A stretch of DNA of 64,000 bases, from assembly GCF_003369925.1 (NCBI RefSeq), contig NZ_LARY01000003.1, forward strand, positions 153,917-217,916. Direction: 5' to 3'. The position numbers and the translations under genes are program-made. This DNA is from Listeria kieliensis (GTDB taxonomy: Bacteria; Bacillota; Bacilli; Lactobacillales; Listeriaceae). Shown here one piece after another: positions 10,220-20,701 of the stretch. Position 1 is the first letter of the stretch; every line of letters starts with the position of its first letter. The notes beneath the pieces were generated by a model, which was given only the letters and a program-made list of their open reading frames with translations, was not told the DNA's origin and did not search any database.

Positions 10220-11506
10220 TTATCCCTCCACGACGGCATACTGTGTAATGAGGCGCATCTCAGGTTCTTTGTTCACGCCGTCCACAGCTTCCTCAATTTG
10301 ATTACGACTTGCAGCATGGCTAACAATCACTACTGTAGCCGTATGCTTGTCATTTGGTTCTTGCAAAATTTTATCAAAACTAACGCCCGCGTCAGCAAAT
10401 ATTTTCGTTAACTTCAGAAACGTGCCTGTTTTATCGTTCATTTGCATCCGGAAATAATATTTCGAAAAAACTTTATCTGCCGGCGTATATTTAGTTTCAT
10501 GAACAAAGCGATTGAATACATTCCCAATCGTTCCGAGCTTGGTATTTTTAGCGACCGTAATCAAATCACTCACAACACTTGTCGCAGTTGGCATTTCACC
10601 TGCTCCTGGTCCGTAAAACATCGTTTCCCCAACAGCTGCTCCTGTGACAAATACGGCATTGTTTTCATCGTTAACGCCAGAAAGTGGATGTGCCGCCGGA
10701 AGAAGCACTGGTCCAACTGCAACGTCAACTGTATTGTCAATTTCCTCAGCTTGTCCGACTAACTTTACTTTATAGCCAAGTTGCGAGGCAATTGCAATGT
10801 CTTTTTGGGAAATACCACGAATCCCCTTCGTTTTCACGTCATCTAAATTGACATTCATTCCAAAAGCTAGTCTCGTTAAAATGACCATTTTGCGTGCCGC
10901 ATCAATCCCGTCAACGTCACTTGTCGGATCTGATTCCGCGAAGCCTAAATCCTGCGCTTCTTTTAACGCTTCTTCATAGCTTTTACTTGAAGTCGTCATT
11001 TGCGTTAACATGTAGTTGGTCGTTCCATTCACGATCCCCAAAACCTTTTTAATGCGATCTGCTGCTAAACTATTCACAATCGTCCGCAAGATAGGAATGC
11101 CACCTGCCACACTCGCTTCATAAAATAAATCACAGTGGTTTTCCTGTGCCACCGCCACAAGCTCATCTCCGTGGATAGCGATTAAATCTTTATTCGCAGT
11201 TACAACACTTTTTCCGGCTTTCAGCGCATGCAAAATATAATTACGCGCGGTTGTGATGCTGCCCATTACTTCTACAACAACAGCGATTTCCGGATCGTCT
11301 AGCACATCTGTAGGATCGGTTGTTAAGGTAAACCCTTCTGCCTCGTAACGGCGATTCTTTTCTAAATCGCGCACAAGCACTTTTTTCACGGTGATATCAT
11401 AGCCCGTCACTTGGCTGATTTTTTCTTGGTGTTCTTTTAAAATACGGATGACGCCACTTCCTACGGTGCCGAATCCTAACACACCTACTTGTAATTTTGC
11501 TTTCAC
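10220..11506 (-). CDS. hom: Homoserine dehydrogenase
   Basis: The enzyme reduces aspartate semialdehyde to homoserine with NAD(P)H, at the branch to threonine and methionine. The Rossmann motif [12 protein letters not shown] lies at the N-terminus, the catalytic domain follows, and an ACT domain (about 345-425) at the C-terminus probably senses threonine. The start is a GTG at 11506 behind AAAGGAGG with a seven-base gap; the frame extends further upstream without a ribosome site. That gives 428 residues, the usual length. A strong promoter lies at 11544-11573. No T-box or leader peptide is visible. Confidence 0.95.
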   Translation of the reverse strand: MKAKLQVGVLGFGTVGSGVIRILKEHQEKISQVTGYDITVKKVLVRDLEKNRRYEAEGFTLTTDPTDVLDDPEIAVVVEVMGSITTARNYILHALKAGKSVVTANKDLIAIHGDELVAVAQENHCDLFYEASVAGGIPILRTIVNSLAADRIKKVLGIVNGTTNYMLTQMTTSSKSYEEALKEAQDLGFAESDPTSDVDGIDAARKMVILTRLAFGMNVNLDDVKTKGIRGISQKDIAIASQLGYKVKLVGQAEEIDNTVDVAVGPVLLPAAHPLSGVNDENNAVFVTGAAVGETMFYGPGAGEMPTATSVVSDLITVAKNTKLGTIGNVFNRFVHETKYTPADKVFSKYYFRMQMNDKTGTFLKLTKIFADAGVSFDKILQEPNDKHTATVVIVSHAASRNQIEEAVDGVNKEPEMRLITQYAVVEG

Positions 11507-11543
11507 ATGAAAACCTCCTTTGAAAAGTATTGATCTCTCCTTT

Positions 11544-11573
11544 ATTATACGCACGATAATTCAAAGATGTAAA
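11544..11573 (-). promoter_or_regulatory. Promoter of hom-thrC-thrB
   Basis: TTTACA at 11568-11573 and a perfect TATAAT at 11544-11549 are 18 bases apart, about 40 bases before the hom start. Confidence 0.75.
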
Positions 11574-11635
11574 CACTCTTATTCGAACCTTCGCATTTCT
11601 TCCACTTTACTGACTATTCTGCTTTAAGATAAGTC

Positions 11636-11670
11636 AAAAAAAATACACCTCTTGGAAGAGATGTATTTGT
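11636..11670 (-). terminator. Terminator of rpmE2
   Basis: AATACA-CTCTT pairs with AAGAG-TGTATT across a short loop at 11642-11668, followed by seven T residues on the minus strand. Confidence 0.85.
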
Positions 11671-11701
11671 TCCTTCATGATTAAGCTTCGTTTGTACGAA
11701 C

Positions 11702-11947
11702 TTATTTGAGTCCGTATTTTTTGTTGAAGCGGTCCACACGGCCGTCTGCAGTCGCATGTTTTTGTTTACCAGTATAGAATGGGTGCGAATCAGAAGAGAT
11801 TTCGACACGTAGCAACGGATACTCGTTACCATCTTCCCAAGTGATTGTTTCATTTGACGGTTTTGTAGAACCCGACAAAAATTTAAAATCAGTACTAGTA
11901 TCAACGAAAACAACTGGACGGTAATCAGGATGAATTCCAGTCTTCAT
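11702..11947 (-). CDS. rpmE2: 50S ribosomal protein L31 type B
   Basis: The 81-residue protein starts with [14 protein letters not shown] and has the [13 protein letters not shown] core of L31. It lacks the zinc-binding CxxC pair of type A L31, so it is the zinc-independent form. In many Firmicutes the two forms are exchanged when zinc is short; I see no Zur-like operator here. It has its own promoter (12019-12047) and terminator. In L. monocytogenes, from memory, gtcA and a glycosyltransferase gene lie between this gene and rho; here only 103 bases separate them. Confidence 0.95.
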   Translation of the reverse strand: MKTGIHPDYRPVVFVDTSTDFKFLSGSTKPSNETITWEDGNEYPLLRVEISSDSHPFYTGKQKHATADGRVDRFNKKYGLK

Positions 11948-12018
11948 TTCTTTTCAACTCCTTCGCCCTGAATCATCTGAAACAGAGAAATTCACTGCAA
12001 GAAACACACAGTATGATA

Positions 12019-12047
12019 ATTATAACAACTGATACGCAAACAAGCAA
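12019..12047 (-). promoter_or_regulatory. Promoter of rpmE2
   Basis: TTGCTT (12042-12047) and TATAAT (12019-12024) are separated by 17 bases. The -35 lies four bases from the rho stop, and no terminator separates the two genes. Confidence 0.75.
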
Positions 12048-12050
12048 TAG

Positions 12051-13322
12051 TTATTTTTTAAACATTTCTTCATTCAACAATTCATGAAATTCTTGATTGG
12101 TCTTCGTCTTTTTCATGTAGCGAATGAACCGTTCTGACATATCCAGCGCGTCGCCTTGCACCGGCAAAACTTTTCGGATTTTCCAAAGCTGATCCAGTCG
12201 TTCTTTTGCGAGTAATAGTTCTTCTTTCCGTGTTCCAGATCTTCTAATATCAATCGCTGGGAACAACCTTCTTTCCGCAAGTGTACGATCAAGATGGAGT
12301 TCCATATTCCCTGTGCCTTTAAATTCTTCGTAAATCACATCGTCCATTCTTGAACCTGTATCAATCAACGCTGTTGCAAGAATCGTTAAACTTCCGCCTT
12401 CTTCGATGTTCCGCGCAGCTCCAAAGAAACGTTTTGGTCTATGAAATGCAGCTGGGTCAATCCCGCCAGAAAGCGTTCGTCCACTTGGAGGAATAATAAG
12501 GTTGTAGGCTCTTGCAAGCCGAGTGATGCTGTCCATCAAAATAATGACATCACGTTTTTGTTCAGCCAGTCGCATTGCCCGTTCCAACACAAGTTCTGCC
12601 ACTTTAATATGGTTTTCAGGTACTTCATCAAACGTCGAGCTTGCCACATCGGCAGTAACCGAACGTTCAATGTCAGTCACTTCTTCTGGTCGTTCATCAA
12701 TTAAGAGTACAATCAACTCTGCTTCTGGATGATTTTTCGTGATCGAGTTGGCAATTTCTTTTAACAAAATCGTTTTCCCAGCTTTTGGTGGAGCTACGAT
12801 GAGTCCACGTTGTCCAAAACCAATCGGGGAAATCATATCCACCATTCGCATAGAAAGCGGATATTGACCTGTTTCCAATTCAATTTGCCGGTTGGGATAA
12901 AGCGGCGTGAGCCCAGGGAAATGAACTCGCTCTTTTGCAACCTCGGGGTTCTCGCCATTTACTGCTTCTACATGTAGCAAACCAAAATAGCGTTCATTTT
13001 CTTTCGGCGGCCTTACCTTCCCAGAAACTTTATCTCCCGTGCGCAAATCGAAACGACGAATTTGTGAGGCAGAAATATAAATATCTTCCGAACTAGCGGA
13101 ATAATTGATCGGTCGCAAGAATCCAAAACCTTCTTGCGGAATGATATCCAGCACGCCTTCCATGAAAAAGAAACCTTCCTTTTCTGCATTAGATTTAAGT
13201 AATGCAAAACTTAGCTCTTTTTTAGTCAGCTTGCTGTAGTAAGCAATTTTATGCTCTTTAGCGAGCGCATAAATCTCTTTAATCGTTAAGTTCTCTAAAT
13301 ACGACATGGACAAATTCGCCAT
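12051..13322 (-). CDS. rho: Transcription termination factor Rho
   Basis: The 423-residue hexameric RNA helicase terminates transcription at Rho-dependent sites. It has an N-terminal Rho-N helical domain (1-50), a cold-shock-like RNA-binding domain (about 52-125, with the EGFGFLRP motif), and an ATPase domain with Walker A APPKAGKT and Walker [17 protein letters not shown]. Length and motifs are normal. It follows murA2 by about 60 bases in the same direction, as in other Firmicutes. Confidence 0.97.
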   Translation of the reverse strand: MANLSMSYLENLTIKEIYALAKEHKIAYYSKLTKKELSFALLKSNAEKEGFFFMEGVLDIIPQEGFGFLRPINYSASSEDIYISASQIRRFDLRTGDKVSGKVRPPKENERYFGLLHVEAVNGENPEVAKERVHFPGLTPLYPNRQIELETGQYPLSMRMVDMISPIGFGQRGLIVAPPKAGKTILLKEIANSITKNHPEAELIVLLIDERPEEVTDIERSVTADVASSTFDEVPENHIKVAELVLERAMRLAEQKRDVIILMDSITRLARAYNLIIPPSGRTLSGGIDPAAFHRPKRFFGAARNIEEGGSLTILATALIDTGSRMDDVIYEEFKGTGNMELHLDRTLAERRLFPAIDIRRSGTRKEELLLAKERLDQLWKIRKVLPVQGDALDMSERFIRYMKKTKTNQEFHELLNEEMFKK

Positions 13323-13385
13323 TAATTAACCACCTTTATGTTTAAAATAGTTCACACAAGAAGTCGATACTCGAACGTTTGTTTA

Positions 13386-14657
13386 TCAAGAGATAGATGG
13401 CTCGTCCGATTCTTTGCGAATATCTGCACCAAGCGCTGTCAATTTTTCGACAATGTTGCCATATCCGCGTTCAATATGCTCAATTTCAAGGATCTCTGTT
13501 GTTCCTTCTGCAACAAGTCCCGCAATAATTAGAGCGGCTCCTGCGCGCAAATCTGTCGCCGTAACTTTTGTACCTTTTAATGGCGTTTTCCCATAAATGA
13601 CAACACTGCGACCGTTTTGCTTAAATTTGCCACCCATTCTTTCCAATTCCGCAATTTGCTTGAAACGATCCGAGTAAACCGTATCCGTTACAATGCCGCT
13701 TCCTTCAGCTTGGGTGAGAAGCGCCGTCATTGGCTGTTGCAAATCTGTCGCAAATCCTGGATACGCATATGTTTTAACGTCTACTTTGCTCAAATGCTCA
13801 GCTTCGCCAACACAGATGGAGTCATCTGCAACTTCAATAGGCACGCCCATTTCACTTAATTTAGCCGTAATTCCTTCTAAGTGATCTGGAATAACGTTTT
13901 GAATTTTAACCCCATCGCCAGCAGCTGCAGCAATAATCATATATGTCCCAGCTTCAATTCGGTCTGGAATGATCGCATGCCTGCAACCTGAAAGCTTTTC
14001 AACACCTTGGATGCGAATCGTATCTGTTCCAGCACCCTTAATATTGGCACCCATATTATTCAAAAGCGTGGCAACATCAATAATTTCCGGTTCTTTTGCT
14101 GCATTTTCAATTACTGTTTTTCCCTCAGCTAAAACAGCTGCAAGCATAATATTGATCGTTGCGCCAACGCTAACAACATCTAAATAGATCCTAGCTCCGC
14201 GAAGCTTTTCCGCTCGCAAATAAATAGCGCCTTGTTCATTTGTTACGGTTGCTCCAAGTGCTTCAAAGCCTTTAATATGCTGATCGATCGGACGCGGTCC
14301 AAGATAGCAACCACCTGGAAGCCCCACCACAGCTTTTTTAAATTTACCAAGAAGTGCTCCCATTAAATAATACGAAGCACGCAATTTTTTTACGTTTCCA
14401 TTGGGAAGTGGCATATCTACAATTTCACTTGGGTCGATAATCGCTTGATTTTCATCGTATCGAACACTGCCACCTAGTTCTCCTATAATTTGATAAAGAG
14501 TTTGAACATCTGAAATATTTGGCAACCCTTCTAAGACAACTTCTGAGTCTGCCATGATTGCAGCTGGGATTAAAGCGACAGCACTATTTTTAGCCCCATC
14601 AATTGTTACAGTCCCCGAAAGTTTTTTGCCGCCTTGTATCACCAATCGATTCGCCAT
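13386..14657 (-). CDS. murA2: UDP-N-acetylglucosamine 1-carboxyvinyltransferase (MurA2/MurZ type)
   Basis: The enzyme transfers enolpyruvate from PEP to UDP-GlcNAc, the first committed step of peptidoglycan synthesis, and is the target of fosfomycin. The catalytic Cys117 lies in [16 protein letters not shown], so fosfomycin sensitivity is expected at the active-site level, and Lys23 lies in [10 protein letters not shown]. Low-GC Gram-positives usually carry two paralogues; the neighbour rho points to the MurZ/MurA2 copy rather than the one near the ATP synthase genes. Length 423 is normal. Confidence 0.94.
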   Translation of the reverse strand: MANRLVIQGGKKLSGTVTIDGAKNSAVALIPAAIMADSEVVLEGLPNISDVQTLYQIIGELGGSVRYDENQAIIDPSEIVDMPLPNGNVKKLRASYYLMGALLGKFKKAVVGLPGGCYLGPRPIDQHIKGFEALGATVTNEQGAIYLRAEKLRGARIYLDVVSVGATINIMLAAVLAEGKTVIENAAKEPEIIDVATLLNNMGANIKGAGTDTIRIQGVEKLSGCRHAIIPDRIEAGTYMIIAAAAGDGVKIQNVIPDHLEGITAKLSEMGVPIEVADDSICVGEAEHLSKVDVKTYAYPGFATDLQQPMTALLTQAEGSGIVTDTVYSDRFKQIAELERMGGKFKQNGRSVVIYGKTPLKGTKVTATDLRAGAALIIAGLVAEGTTEILEIEHIERGYGNIVEKLTALGADIRKESDEPSIS

Positions 14658-14731
14658 GACTAACCTTCTTTCTTTTCAATTTCTTCCTTCATTATCGCTG
14701 AAACCTGTTTTTTATGCAAGACTCCGCTCCG

Positions 14732-14763
14732 CGAAAAAAGCCATCCAGTTCTAGGACAGCTTT
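14732..14763 (-). terminator. Terminator of the laf operon
   Basis: AAGCCATCC (14739-14747) pairs with GGACAGCTT (14754-14762), two wobble pairs, followed by six T residues on the minus strand. The stem overlaps the lafC stop codon. Confidence 0.65.
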
Positions 14764-15815
14764 TCTTCAAATGGAATGCTTGTCGTTTTTTTTTTCGCCT
14801 CAAGACTCTTATCCTGAATCATTAAGGCAATCGCCCCAAACACGATACAACTATAATATGTCACAATCCGCCATAAAATCAGTGCTGCAAGCAGTTTAGC
14901 CGATCCAAGAAACGGAGCAAACAAAAGCGTAAAGGTATACTCGGCTCCACCGCTTCCACCAGGAGTTGGCATAACCGTTGCAAACATCATAATGAAAGCA
15001 TGAAATGTAATCACCATATAGAGTCCCATCGTCGTGACGCCCAGCCCTAGCATTATAAAATAGGGAATTGCAAAATAAACCCATAGTTGTAATGTCGTGT
15101 AAAAACTAGCTGACACTATAAGTTTCCAGTCTCTGCTAATTCGACCACTTTCTTCATGAAATGTATCAATTTTTTCATCAATACTGGTCTCGATTTTAAG
15201 CACACGTTCTTGTTTCAAAAACCAGCCAATCGGTTTTAATAGTATATGTACCAACCTAGTTGTAAAGCCACGACTCTTGCCAACAAGGACTAAAGCAATA
15301 ATAACGAAAAGGTGCACCGCAAAGCCGATCACAACAAGATATTTAACTTGCGGAACCGCCCCAGTCATCAAATAGTGAAACCCAAAAATTAAAATCAGTA
15401 AAAAATTAATCACGATCATTGCTTGATAGATAATAAATTTAAACAATAAAACAGAACTTGCAGAGCCAATATCCATGCCTTTTTTGATAAGCGCATAGAG
15501 CTGAGCGGGTTGCCCACCAGCCTGCATCGGTGTGATTGTATTAAAAAATTGCCCAATCATTGTAATTCGAAAAGACGAAAAAAACTTTTGCTTTTCAAAA
15601 CTTGGTTTCACACTTTTGTGGAGAACAACGCCTTCAAATAGCCAATATAAAAACATAAATAAAAACGCTACCAAAATCCACCACAAGTTGACTTGATCCA
15701 TCTCTTCGAAGAATTTTTTTAAATTGACGTCGCGAAACTGCCAAACTAAAAAGCCAATGCTAATCACAAGAATCAAAAAAATATTGAGCCAGTTTCGTTT
15801 TGCAGTTTTGCTCAT
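14751..15815 (-). CDS. lafC: Membrane protein of the flippase-like LPG synthase transmembrane family (LafC type)
   Basis: A polytopic protein of about 354 residues with some eight predicted hydrophobic segments and the conserved NTITPMQAGGQPAQLYAL and PTPGGSGGAEYTF motifs of the UPF0104/YbhN family. In L. monocytogenes the corresponding gene lafC sits with lafA and lafB and affects lipoteichoic acid glycolipid, though its biochemical role is not settled. The ATG at 15815 has AAGGAG about 12 bases upstream; a GTG four codons earlier overlaps the lafB stop and is too close to the ribosome site. The final codons form part of the terminator. Confidence 0.85.
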   Translation of the reverse strand: MSKTAKRNWLNIFLILVISIGFLVWQFRDVNLKKFFEEMDQVNLWWILVAFLFMFLYWLFEGVVLHKSVKPSFEKQKFFSSFRITMIGQFFNTITPMQAGGQPAQLYALIKKGMDIGSASSVLLFKFIIYQAMIVINFLLILIFGFHYLMTGAVPQVKYLVVIGFAVHLFVIIALVLVGKSRGFTTRLVHILLKPIGWFLKQERVLKIETSIDEKIDTFHEESGRISRDWKLIVSASFYTTLQLWVYFAIPYFIMLGLGVTTMGLYMVITFHAFIMMFATVMPTPGGSGGAEYTFTLLFAPFLGSAKLLAALILWRIVTYYSCIVFGAIALMIQDKSLEAKKKTTSIPFEEKLS

Positions 15816-15823
15816 ACCGCCAC

Positions 15824-16846
15824 TCACTCCTTCACTAACTGGTGGTAAAACTCATCCCAAATTCTTGTTAGACGCTCTTCCGAATAATACTCTGCACCTG
15901 ATCTGGCCATTTGAACAAGCTTGTTATACGCAGAATGATCTTCTTTCAGTTCGCGTAGTTTTTGGATGAATCCTTGATTGTCGGTCGCAGAATCATAATA
16001 TCCTGTTAAAATATCCTTGTATAAATCCAAGTCGCGAACAAGCACTGGAACGTCAGCACTCATCGCTTCCAGTATCGCCATCGGAAAAAGTTCATTATAA
16101 GACGGCATAAAAAAGACATCCGCCATGTTAAAACAAGCGTTCATTTCTGTTCGGTCAACGATTCCAATGAACTTAACATTTTCTGGAGGATTATCATAGA
16201 TTTCCTTAAGCTCCGCATAACCAGCTGTAATTTTCCCAAAAGAAAAACCGCCTGCCCAAACAAATTCAATTTCTGGAAGCGCACGTGCTACTTCAATAAA
16301 ATCTAAAACGCCTTTTCGGTGTTGTACCTGCCCTACCCCAAGCACGACAAATTTGTCAGAATCAATGTGATATTTTTTTCTAACTTCTTGTTTGGCTTCG
16401 TTTTTCATCGGATAAAATGTTTTTTTAGAAACAAAGTTAGGAATGTAGTGGATCTTTTCACTAGCAACGCCATGTTGTTCAAGCTTCGGTATAAACGAAG
16501 AATTGACCACTACAATTTGATCCATTCGATTGTAAAATGAAATCAAATACTTATAAAAAACAGCGCGGGCAATTTTGGGGAGCTTTAAACTTCCCTCCAA
16601 AGTTTCTGGCAGAAAGTGAACATAGCCAACCCGAACTCCGCGCTTTTTCTTGAAAAATGTCGAAAGATAAAAGTGAAAATCCACCGTATGATAGTGCGTA
16701 ATATCACTTTTACGGAAAGTATTAATCGAGAGGTCAAACTTATCACTTAAATGTTCAGACACAAGGTTGACTAACTCACGATAGGCAGAAGCAACGCCTT
16801 GCCCTTTCACCTTCTCTGCAGACGACAACATCGTTAATTTAATCAC
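15824..16846 (-). CDS. lafB: Glycosyltransferase family 4, LafB-like galactosyltransferase
   Basis: The 340-residue GT-B enzyme has the C-terminal nucleotide-sugar motif FFMPSYNELFPMAILEAMS, with the E-x7-E pattern of GT4. In L. monocytogenes LafB adds galactose to glucosyl-diacylglycerol to form the Gal-Glc-DAG anchor of lipoteichoic acid; the assignment here rests on that same three-gene order. It overlaps the end of lafA by eight bases and ends just before lafC, so all three are cotranscribed. Confidence 0.87.
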   Translation of the reverse strand: MIKLTMLSSAEKVKGQGVASAYRELVNLVSEHLSDKFDLSINTFRKSDITHYHTVDFHFYLSTFFKKKRGVRVGYVHFLPETLEGSLKLPKIARAVFYKYLISFYNRMDQIVVVNSSFIPKLEQHGVASEKIHYIPNFVSKKTFYPMKNEAKQEVRKKYHIDSDKFVVLGVGQVQHRKGVLDFIEVARALPEIEFVWAGGFSFGKITAGYAELKEIYDNPPENVKFIGIVDRTEMNACFNMADVFFMPSYNELFPMAILEAMSADVPVLVRDLDLYKDILTGYYDSATDNQGFIQKLRELKEDHSAYNKLVQMARSGAEYYSEERLTRIWDEFYHQLVKE

Positions 16847-18116
16847 GCCTACTTGACCTTCCTTTCCTGATGTGCGAATTTGATGTTAGCGAGAAAACCT
16901 GCGATGCCATCTTACTTTTCAAAAGCGTTGGCTTTAAATCAATTGGCTTCCTCTCCGTCGACTGGTAGGCCGCAATCACTTCCATATAAGCTGCTTCGAC
17001 TGTTTTCCCAAAGGTCTCAGCTGAATAGCATAAAACCTCACTTCGTCCATTTTGAGCAATTTGTTTAGCTCTTCCTGGATTTTTTAAGACGAACAGCAAG
17101 CGATCCGCTAATTCTTCATCAGAATCAAATAAAAAGCCTGTTTTTTCATCGATCAGAAAATCTTCAATACTTTCATCGCGCTTTGCAACGACCGGAAGTC
17201 CAGATGCCATCGCTTCGATATAAGTTAAACCCTGTGTTTCACTCGTCGAAGCACTAACAAACAGGTGTCCTAATTGATAATAATTACCAACTTTTGCCCA
17301 TTCAACAGCACCCGTAAAAATCACTGACTCAGCTAACCCAAGTTCTACAGATTTTTCTTCGAGTTCTGCCTTAACAGGACCGTCGCCAACAATAACAAGC
17401 TTTGCATTAGGAATTTCGCTCAAAACCTTCGGAAAGGCATCTAGAATGGCATCGATATTTTTCTCATAAGCAACACGTCCTAACGAAAGTACAATTGGAT
17501 CATCTTTTGAAATGCCGAGTTCAGATCGAATCGCATCTAAAGTTTTCTCGTCCGCACGTTCAAATGAATGTAAATCAGTCCCCGTCGGAATTGTATAAAT
17601 CAATTTATTTAAACCACACTCTTCCAAATGATGGCGTACTTTTTGAGTTGGCGCGATGAGCGCTTGGTAACTCTCACAAAAAGAGCGTGTCATCCTTTTT
17701 ACCATATTTGGTTTTAAGATTTTACCTTTAGCAATATAATGTAAATAATCCACATACATCGTGTGATAAGTATGGATAATTGGAATCGAATATTTCTTCG
17801 CGATTTTTTTGCCAAGCAGTCCTAACGAAAATTCTGTATGTGTATGAATAATATCTAAATTTAGTTCTCCGACAAGACGAATAAACTTACTCATCCCTGC
17901 AATAGCAATTCTTCGCTCTGGAAAGAACACAAAAGGAATGCTCGGCAAACGAAACACACGCCCCTCTTCACTTGCCCTGTCAGCATTAGGATCGGTCGTC
18001 GTAAAAATATATACATTATGTCCTCTTCGTCTCAGCTCTTCTTCCAAGGTAACAATTGAAGTTGCTACCCCGCTGATTTGCGGACTGTAGGTATCGGTAA
18101 AGATCCCTATATTCAT
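16839..18116 (-). CDS. lafA: 1,2-diacylglycerol 3-glucosyltransferase, LafA-like
   Basis: This 425-residue GT4 enzyme starts with NIGIFTDTYSPQISGVATSI and has the sugar-nucleotide motif STSETQGLTYIEAMASGLPVV typical of glycolipid synthases. LafA transfers glucose from UDP-glucose to diacylglycerol at the cytoplasmic membrane face, the first step of the lipoteichoic acid anchor. It is the first gene of lafA-lafB-lafC; an extended -10 promoter lies 50 bases upstream. Confidence 0.88.
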   Translation of the reverse strand: MNIGIFTDTYSPQISGVATSIVTLEEELRRRGHNVYIFTTTDPNADRASEEGRVFRLPSIPFVFFPERRIAIAGMSKFIRLVGELNLDIIHTHTEFSLGLLGKKIAKKYSIPIIHTYHTMYVDYLHYIAKGKILKPNMVKRMTRSFCESYQALIAPTQKVRHHLEECGLNKLIYTIPTGTDLHSFERADEKTLDAIRSELGISKDDPIVLSLGRVAYEKNIDAILDAFPKVLSEIPNAKLVIVGDGPVKAELEEKSVELGLAESVIFTGAVEWAKVGNYYQLGHLFVSASTSETQGLTYIEAMASGLPVVAKRDESIEDFLIDEKTGFLFDSDEELADRLLFVLKNPGRAKQIAQNGRSEVLCYSAETFGKTVEAAYMEVIAAYQSTERKPIDLKPTLLKSKMASQVFSLTSNSHIRKGRSSRRD

Positions 18117-18165
18117 TACTATCGCCTACTCTCTCCAAGTTGGTTCTCTGGATATCTGTTCCATC

Positions 18166-18174
18166 ATTATAGCA
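18166..18174 (-). promoter_or_regulatory. Extended -10 promoter of lafA
   Basis: TGCTATAAT (TATAAT at 18166-18171) about 50 bases before the lafA start. No good -35 is seen at 17 bases. The rest of the 18117-18432 gap holds only the fba terminator. Confidence 0.6.
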
Positions 18175-18381
18175 TAATTCACGATATATGTATTCCAAAG
18201 CTGACTATCTCTATTATGAAGTGATATCTTCACTTTTTCATACGCCCCTAGAATGATTTTTACCTAAATCTTTATTACTAAGACCGACGCTTCTTTTCCA
18301 ACTGCTTTATTTTACAATCCTTTTCGTTATAACACAATAACCATTATCACAGATAGTTAAACTAACTACACAATGGCAAAC

Positions 18382-18412
18382 AAAAAAGAGAGACGTGAAA
18401 ACGCCTCTCCCT
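18382..18412 (-). terminator. Terminator of fba
   Basis: GAGAGACG (18388-18395) and CGCCTCTC (18402-18409) form a short stem, followed by six T residues on the minus strand after the fba stop. Confidence 0.75.
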
Positions 18413-18432
18413 CAAAAAATTTGAAATTGTTC

Positions 18433-19287
18433 TTACGCTTTTCCGTTAGAACCAAATTCTTGAATTTTTTCTGTAACTGTTTTAATGATCGCATCAACGC
18501 CAGGGCCGATAACTTTACGTGGATCATAAACATCTTTATCAGCAGCAAGTTTTTCACGAACAGCTGCAGTCCAAACAATTTGGCACTCAGTGTTAACGTT
18601 GATTTTGCTGTGACCAAGTTCAATCGCTTTTTTAATTTGATGTTCAGGAATTCCTGATCCACCATGAAGTACAAGCGGTTTACCTGTAAGTTCGGAGATT
18701 TCTTTCATTTCGTCGAAGCCTAATTTTGGTTCGCCGTGGTAAGGGCCATGTACAGAACCAAGTGCAGCTGCAAGCGCATCAATACCAGCTTCTTTCACAA
18801 CGCGTAGGCATTCTTGTGGATCAGCATAGTTGATTCCACCAGTAACGCCGTCTTCTGTTCCACCAACAGTTCCAACTTCAGCTTCTACAGAAACGCCTTT
18901 TGGATGTGCATAGTCTACAACTTCTTTTGTCATAGCTACGTTTTCATCGATTGGATGGTGAGAACCATCGATCATTACCGATGTGAAGCCTGCATCAATT
19001 GCAGCTTTACAAGAATCAAAGCTTGAACCATGGTCTAAGTGGATAGCAACTGGAACTGTAATTTTCAAGTCTTCTACAAGACCTTGAGTCATTTTTACAA
19101 CGGTGTTGAATCCTCCCATGTATTTTGCAGCACCTTCAGATACACCAAGAATTACAGGTGATTTTTCAGCTTCTGCAGCTTTCAAAATAGCTTGTGTCCA
19201 TTCAAGGTTGTTGATGTTGAATTGACCAACAGCATATTTTCCAGCCAATGCTTTGTTCAGCATGTCTGTCATGTTAACGATAGGCAT
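18433..19287 (-). CDS. fbaA: Class II fructose-bisphosphate aldolase
   Basis: The zinc-dependent aldolase of 284 residues splits fructose-1,6-bisphosphate in glycolysis. Zinc ligands lie in HLDHGSS (about 83), in GSVHGPY (about 178) and in VLHGGSG (about 206), and Glu in [14 protein letters not shown] also contributes. The gene stands alone. A TGTTATGAT extended -10 lies about 110 bases upstream. Confidence 0.95.
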   Translation of the reverse strand: MPIVNMTDMLNKALAGKYAVGQFNINNLEWTQAILKAAEAEKSPVILGVSEGAAKYMGGFNTVVKMTQGLVEDLKITVPVAIHLDHGSSFDSCKAAIDAGFTSVMIDGSHHPIDENVAMTKEVVDYAHPKGVSVEAEVGTVGGTEDGVTGGINYADPQECLRVVKEAGIDALAAALGSVHGPYHGEPKLGFDEMKEISELTGKPLVLHGGSGIPEHQIKKAIELGHSKINVNTECQIVWTAAVREKLAADKDVYDPRKVIGPGVDAIIKTVTEKIQEFGSNGKA

Positions 19288-19488
19288 AATACAATTTCCT
19301 CCCTCAGGAATTTAAGAAAACTTGATGTTCCCTTAATTTATTTGAATTTCCGCCGTGAAAAATAGTGGCAGCTATTTTTCCCTAACAAAAATATCATAAC
19401 AGATTTGTGAGCAATTTACCATAAAGAATACCTATTATTTTCTGAAAACGCTTCACTATCAAACCCTTTGAGAATGTATGGTTATCAG

Positions 19489-20409
19489 TTAGTAAGATTC
19501 TTTTTTCAACATCTCTTGATCAGCAAAAACATCAAGTGCCTGGTGCAAACATTCAACTGTGTAGGGCGTCTTACCACCATATACTCCATCATAGCTAAAA
19601 TTTAATGTATCTCCTGCAATCTTAACCTTTTTAACTCGTCGGTAAATAACATCCGCACTCTCCAAATGTGTTCCACGCTTAAGTAATAAGAAAAGCGAAA
19701 ATAGCCTAGCTGGACTTACTTTTTTTAAAATCAACAAATCGAAATAACCATCATTGATTATCGCGTTCTTGACAAGTGATTCCAGCCCACCAACTGTATG
19801 CGAATTATTAATAAAACTAAGTAAAATAGGCCCCGCAAAAGTCTCTCCATCAAAATTCATCTGTACATCTACAGGTTTCAAATGTGGAAGCATCTTTAAA
19901 CCAGCCAATAAGTAAGCAAGTCTCCCGTATCGCTTTTTCTTTTTTTTAGAGACCGCATATGTAATTTCTGTTATTTTACCCAAGGCAGCATTATTAATAA
20001 AATATTCATTTTCATTACATTTTCCAATATCTACTTTCAGCACTTTTCGTTTAGCTATTTGTTTAGCAGCCTTAACAGGATCTTTGTGAAACCCAAGTGC
20101 TCGTGCATAATCATTTGTTGTCCCGATTGGTAATATTCCTAAAACCGGACGATTATTAGAACGCATGATGCCATTAACTGTCTCATTAACAGTTCCATCC
20201 CCTCCAGCAGCAATAATCGCTTGCCATCCCTCGCTTGCAGCTTGAAAAGCTATTTTTGTTATACTTTCGGGTTCCTCTGTCGAAGAGACTAGCGTTACCT
20301 CATAGCCAGCTTGGTTTAATAACAGCTCAACATCAGGCATGATTTTATGAAATTTATTTTGTCCTGCGGCCGGATTATAGATTATCATTGCTGTTTTAAG
20401 CATGTTCAT
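19489..20409 (-). CDS. Diacylglycerol kinase family lipid kinase (DgkB/YegS type)
   Basis: The soluble 306-residue kinase has the N-terminal YNPAAGQNKF motif, the GGDGTVNE nucleotide-binding motif and the PIGTTNDYARALG motif of the DAGK family. In Gram-positives DgkB returns diacylglycerol to phosphatidic acid; diacylglycerol is released when glycerol phosphate is transferred to lipoteichoic acid, which fits the nearby laf genes. I see no terminator after it. A small GGGC-loop-GCCC hairpin lies about 55 bases upstream of its start. Confidence 0.85.
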   Translation of the reverse strand: MNMLKTAMIIYNPAAGQNKFHKIMPDVELLLNQAGYEVTLVSSTEEPESITKIAFQAASEGWQAIIAAGGDGTVNETVNGIMRSNNRPVLGILPIGTTNDYARALGFHKDPVKAAKQIAKRKVLKVDIGKCNENEYFINNAALGKITEITYAVSKKKKKRYGRLAYLLAGLKMLPHLKPVDVQMNFDGETFAGPILLSFINNSHTVGGLESLVKNAIINDGYFDLLILKKVSPARLFSLFLLLKRGTHLESADVIYRRVKKVKIAGDTLNFSYDGVYGGKTPYTVECLHQALDVFADQEMLKKESY

Positions 20410-20610
20410 TCCCCCACTTCTTCCTTTTAGTTTCCTATAGAAGACGTTTGTCTGTCAATTTTAGGGCTTTGCGCCCTCAACTTTTTTCCTAAATCTCTCT
20501 TTTTCTTTTCTTGAAGATCATTTTTTTACGTAAAATATTATATATTCACTAAGCATCTTTAAAAAAGTCAGCCACTTTACCAGTCAAAAGAATCATTTTC
20601 TTTTGTTATA

Positions 20611-20639
20611 TTGACGCTAACCTACAGGATTGTCATAAT
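20611..20639 (+). promoter_or_regulatory. Promoter of ami
   Basis: TTGACG (20611-20616) and CATAAT (20634-20639) are separated by exactly 17 bases, giving a start about 55 bases before the ami TTG codon. Confidence 0.8.
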
Positions 20640-20701
20640 AGAAGTGGAAAATGAAAAAGTTTTCGTTTTCAAACAATTAAAAAAGAGGAGTTGATTAACG
20701 T

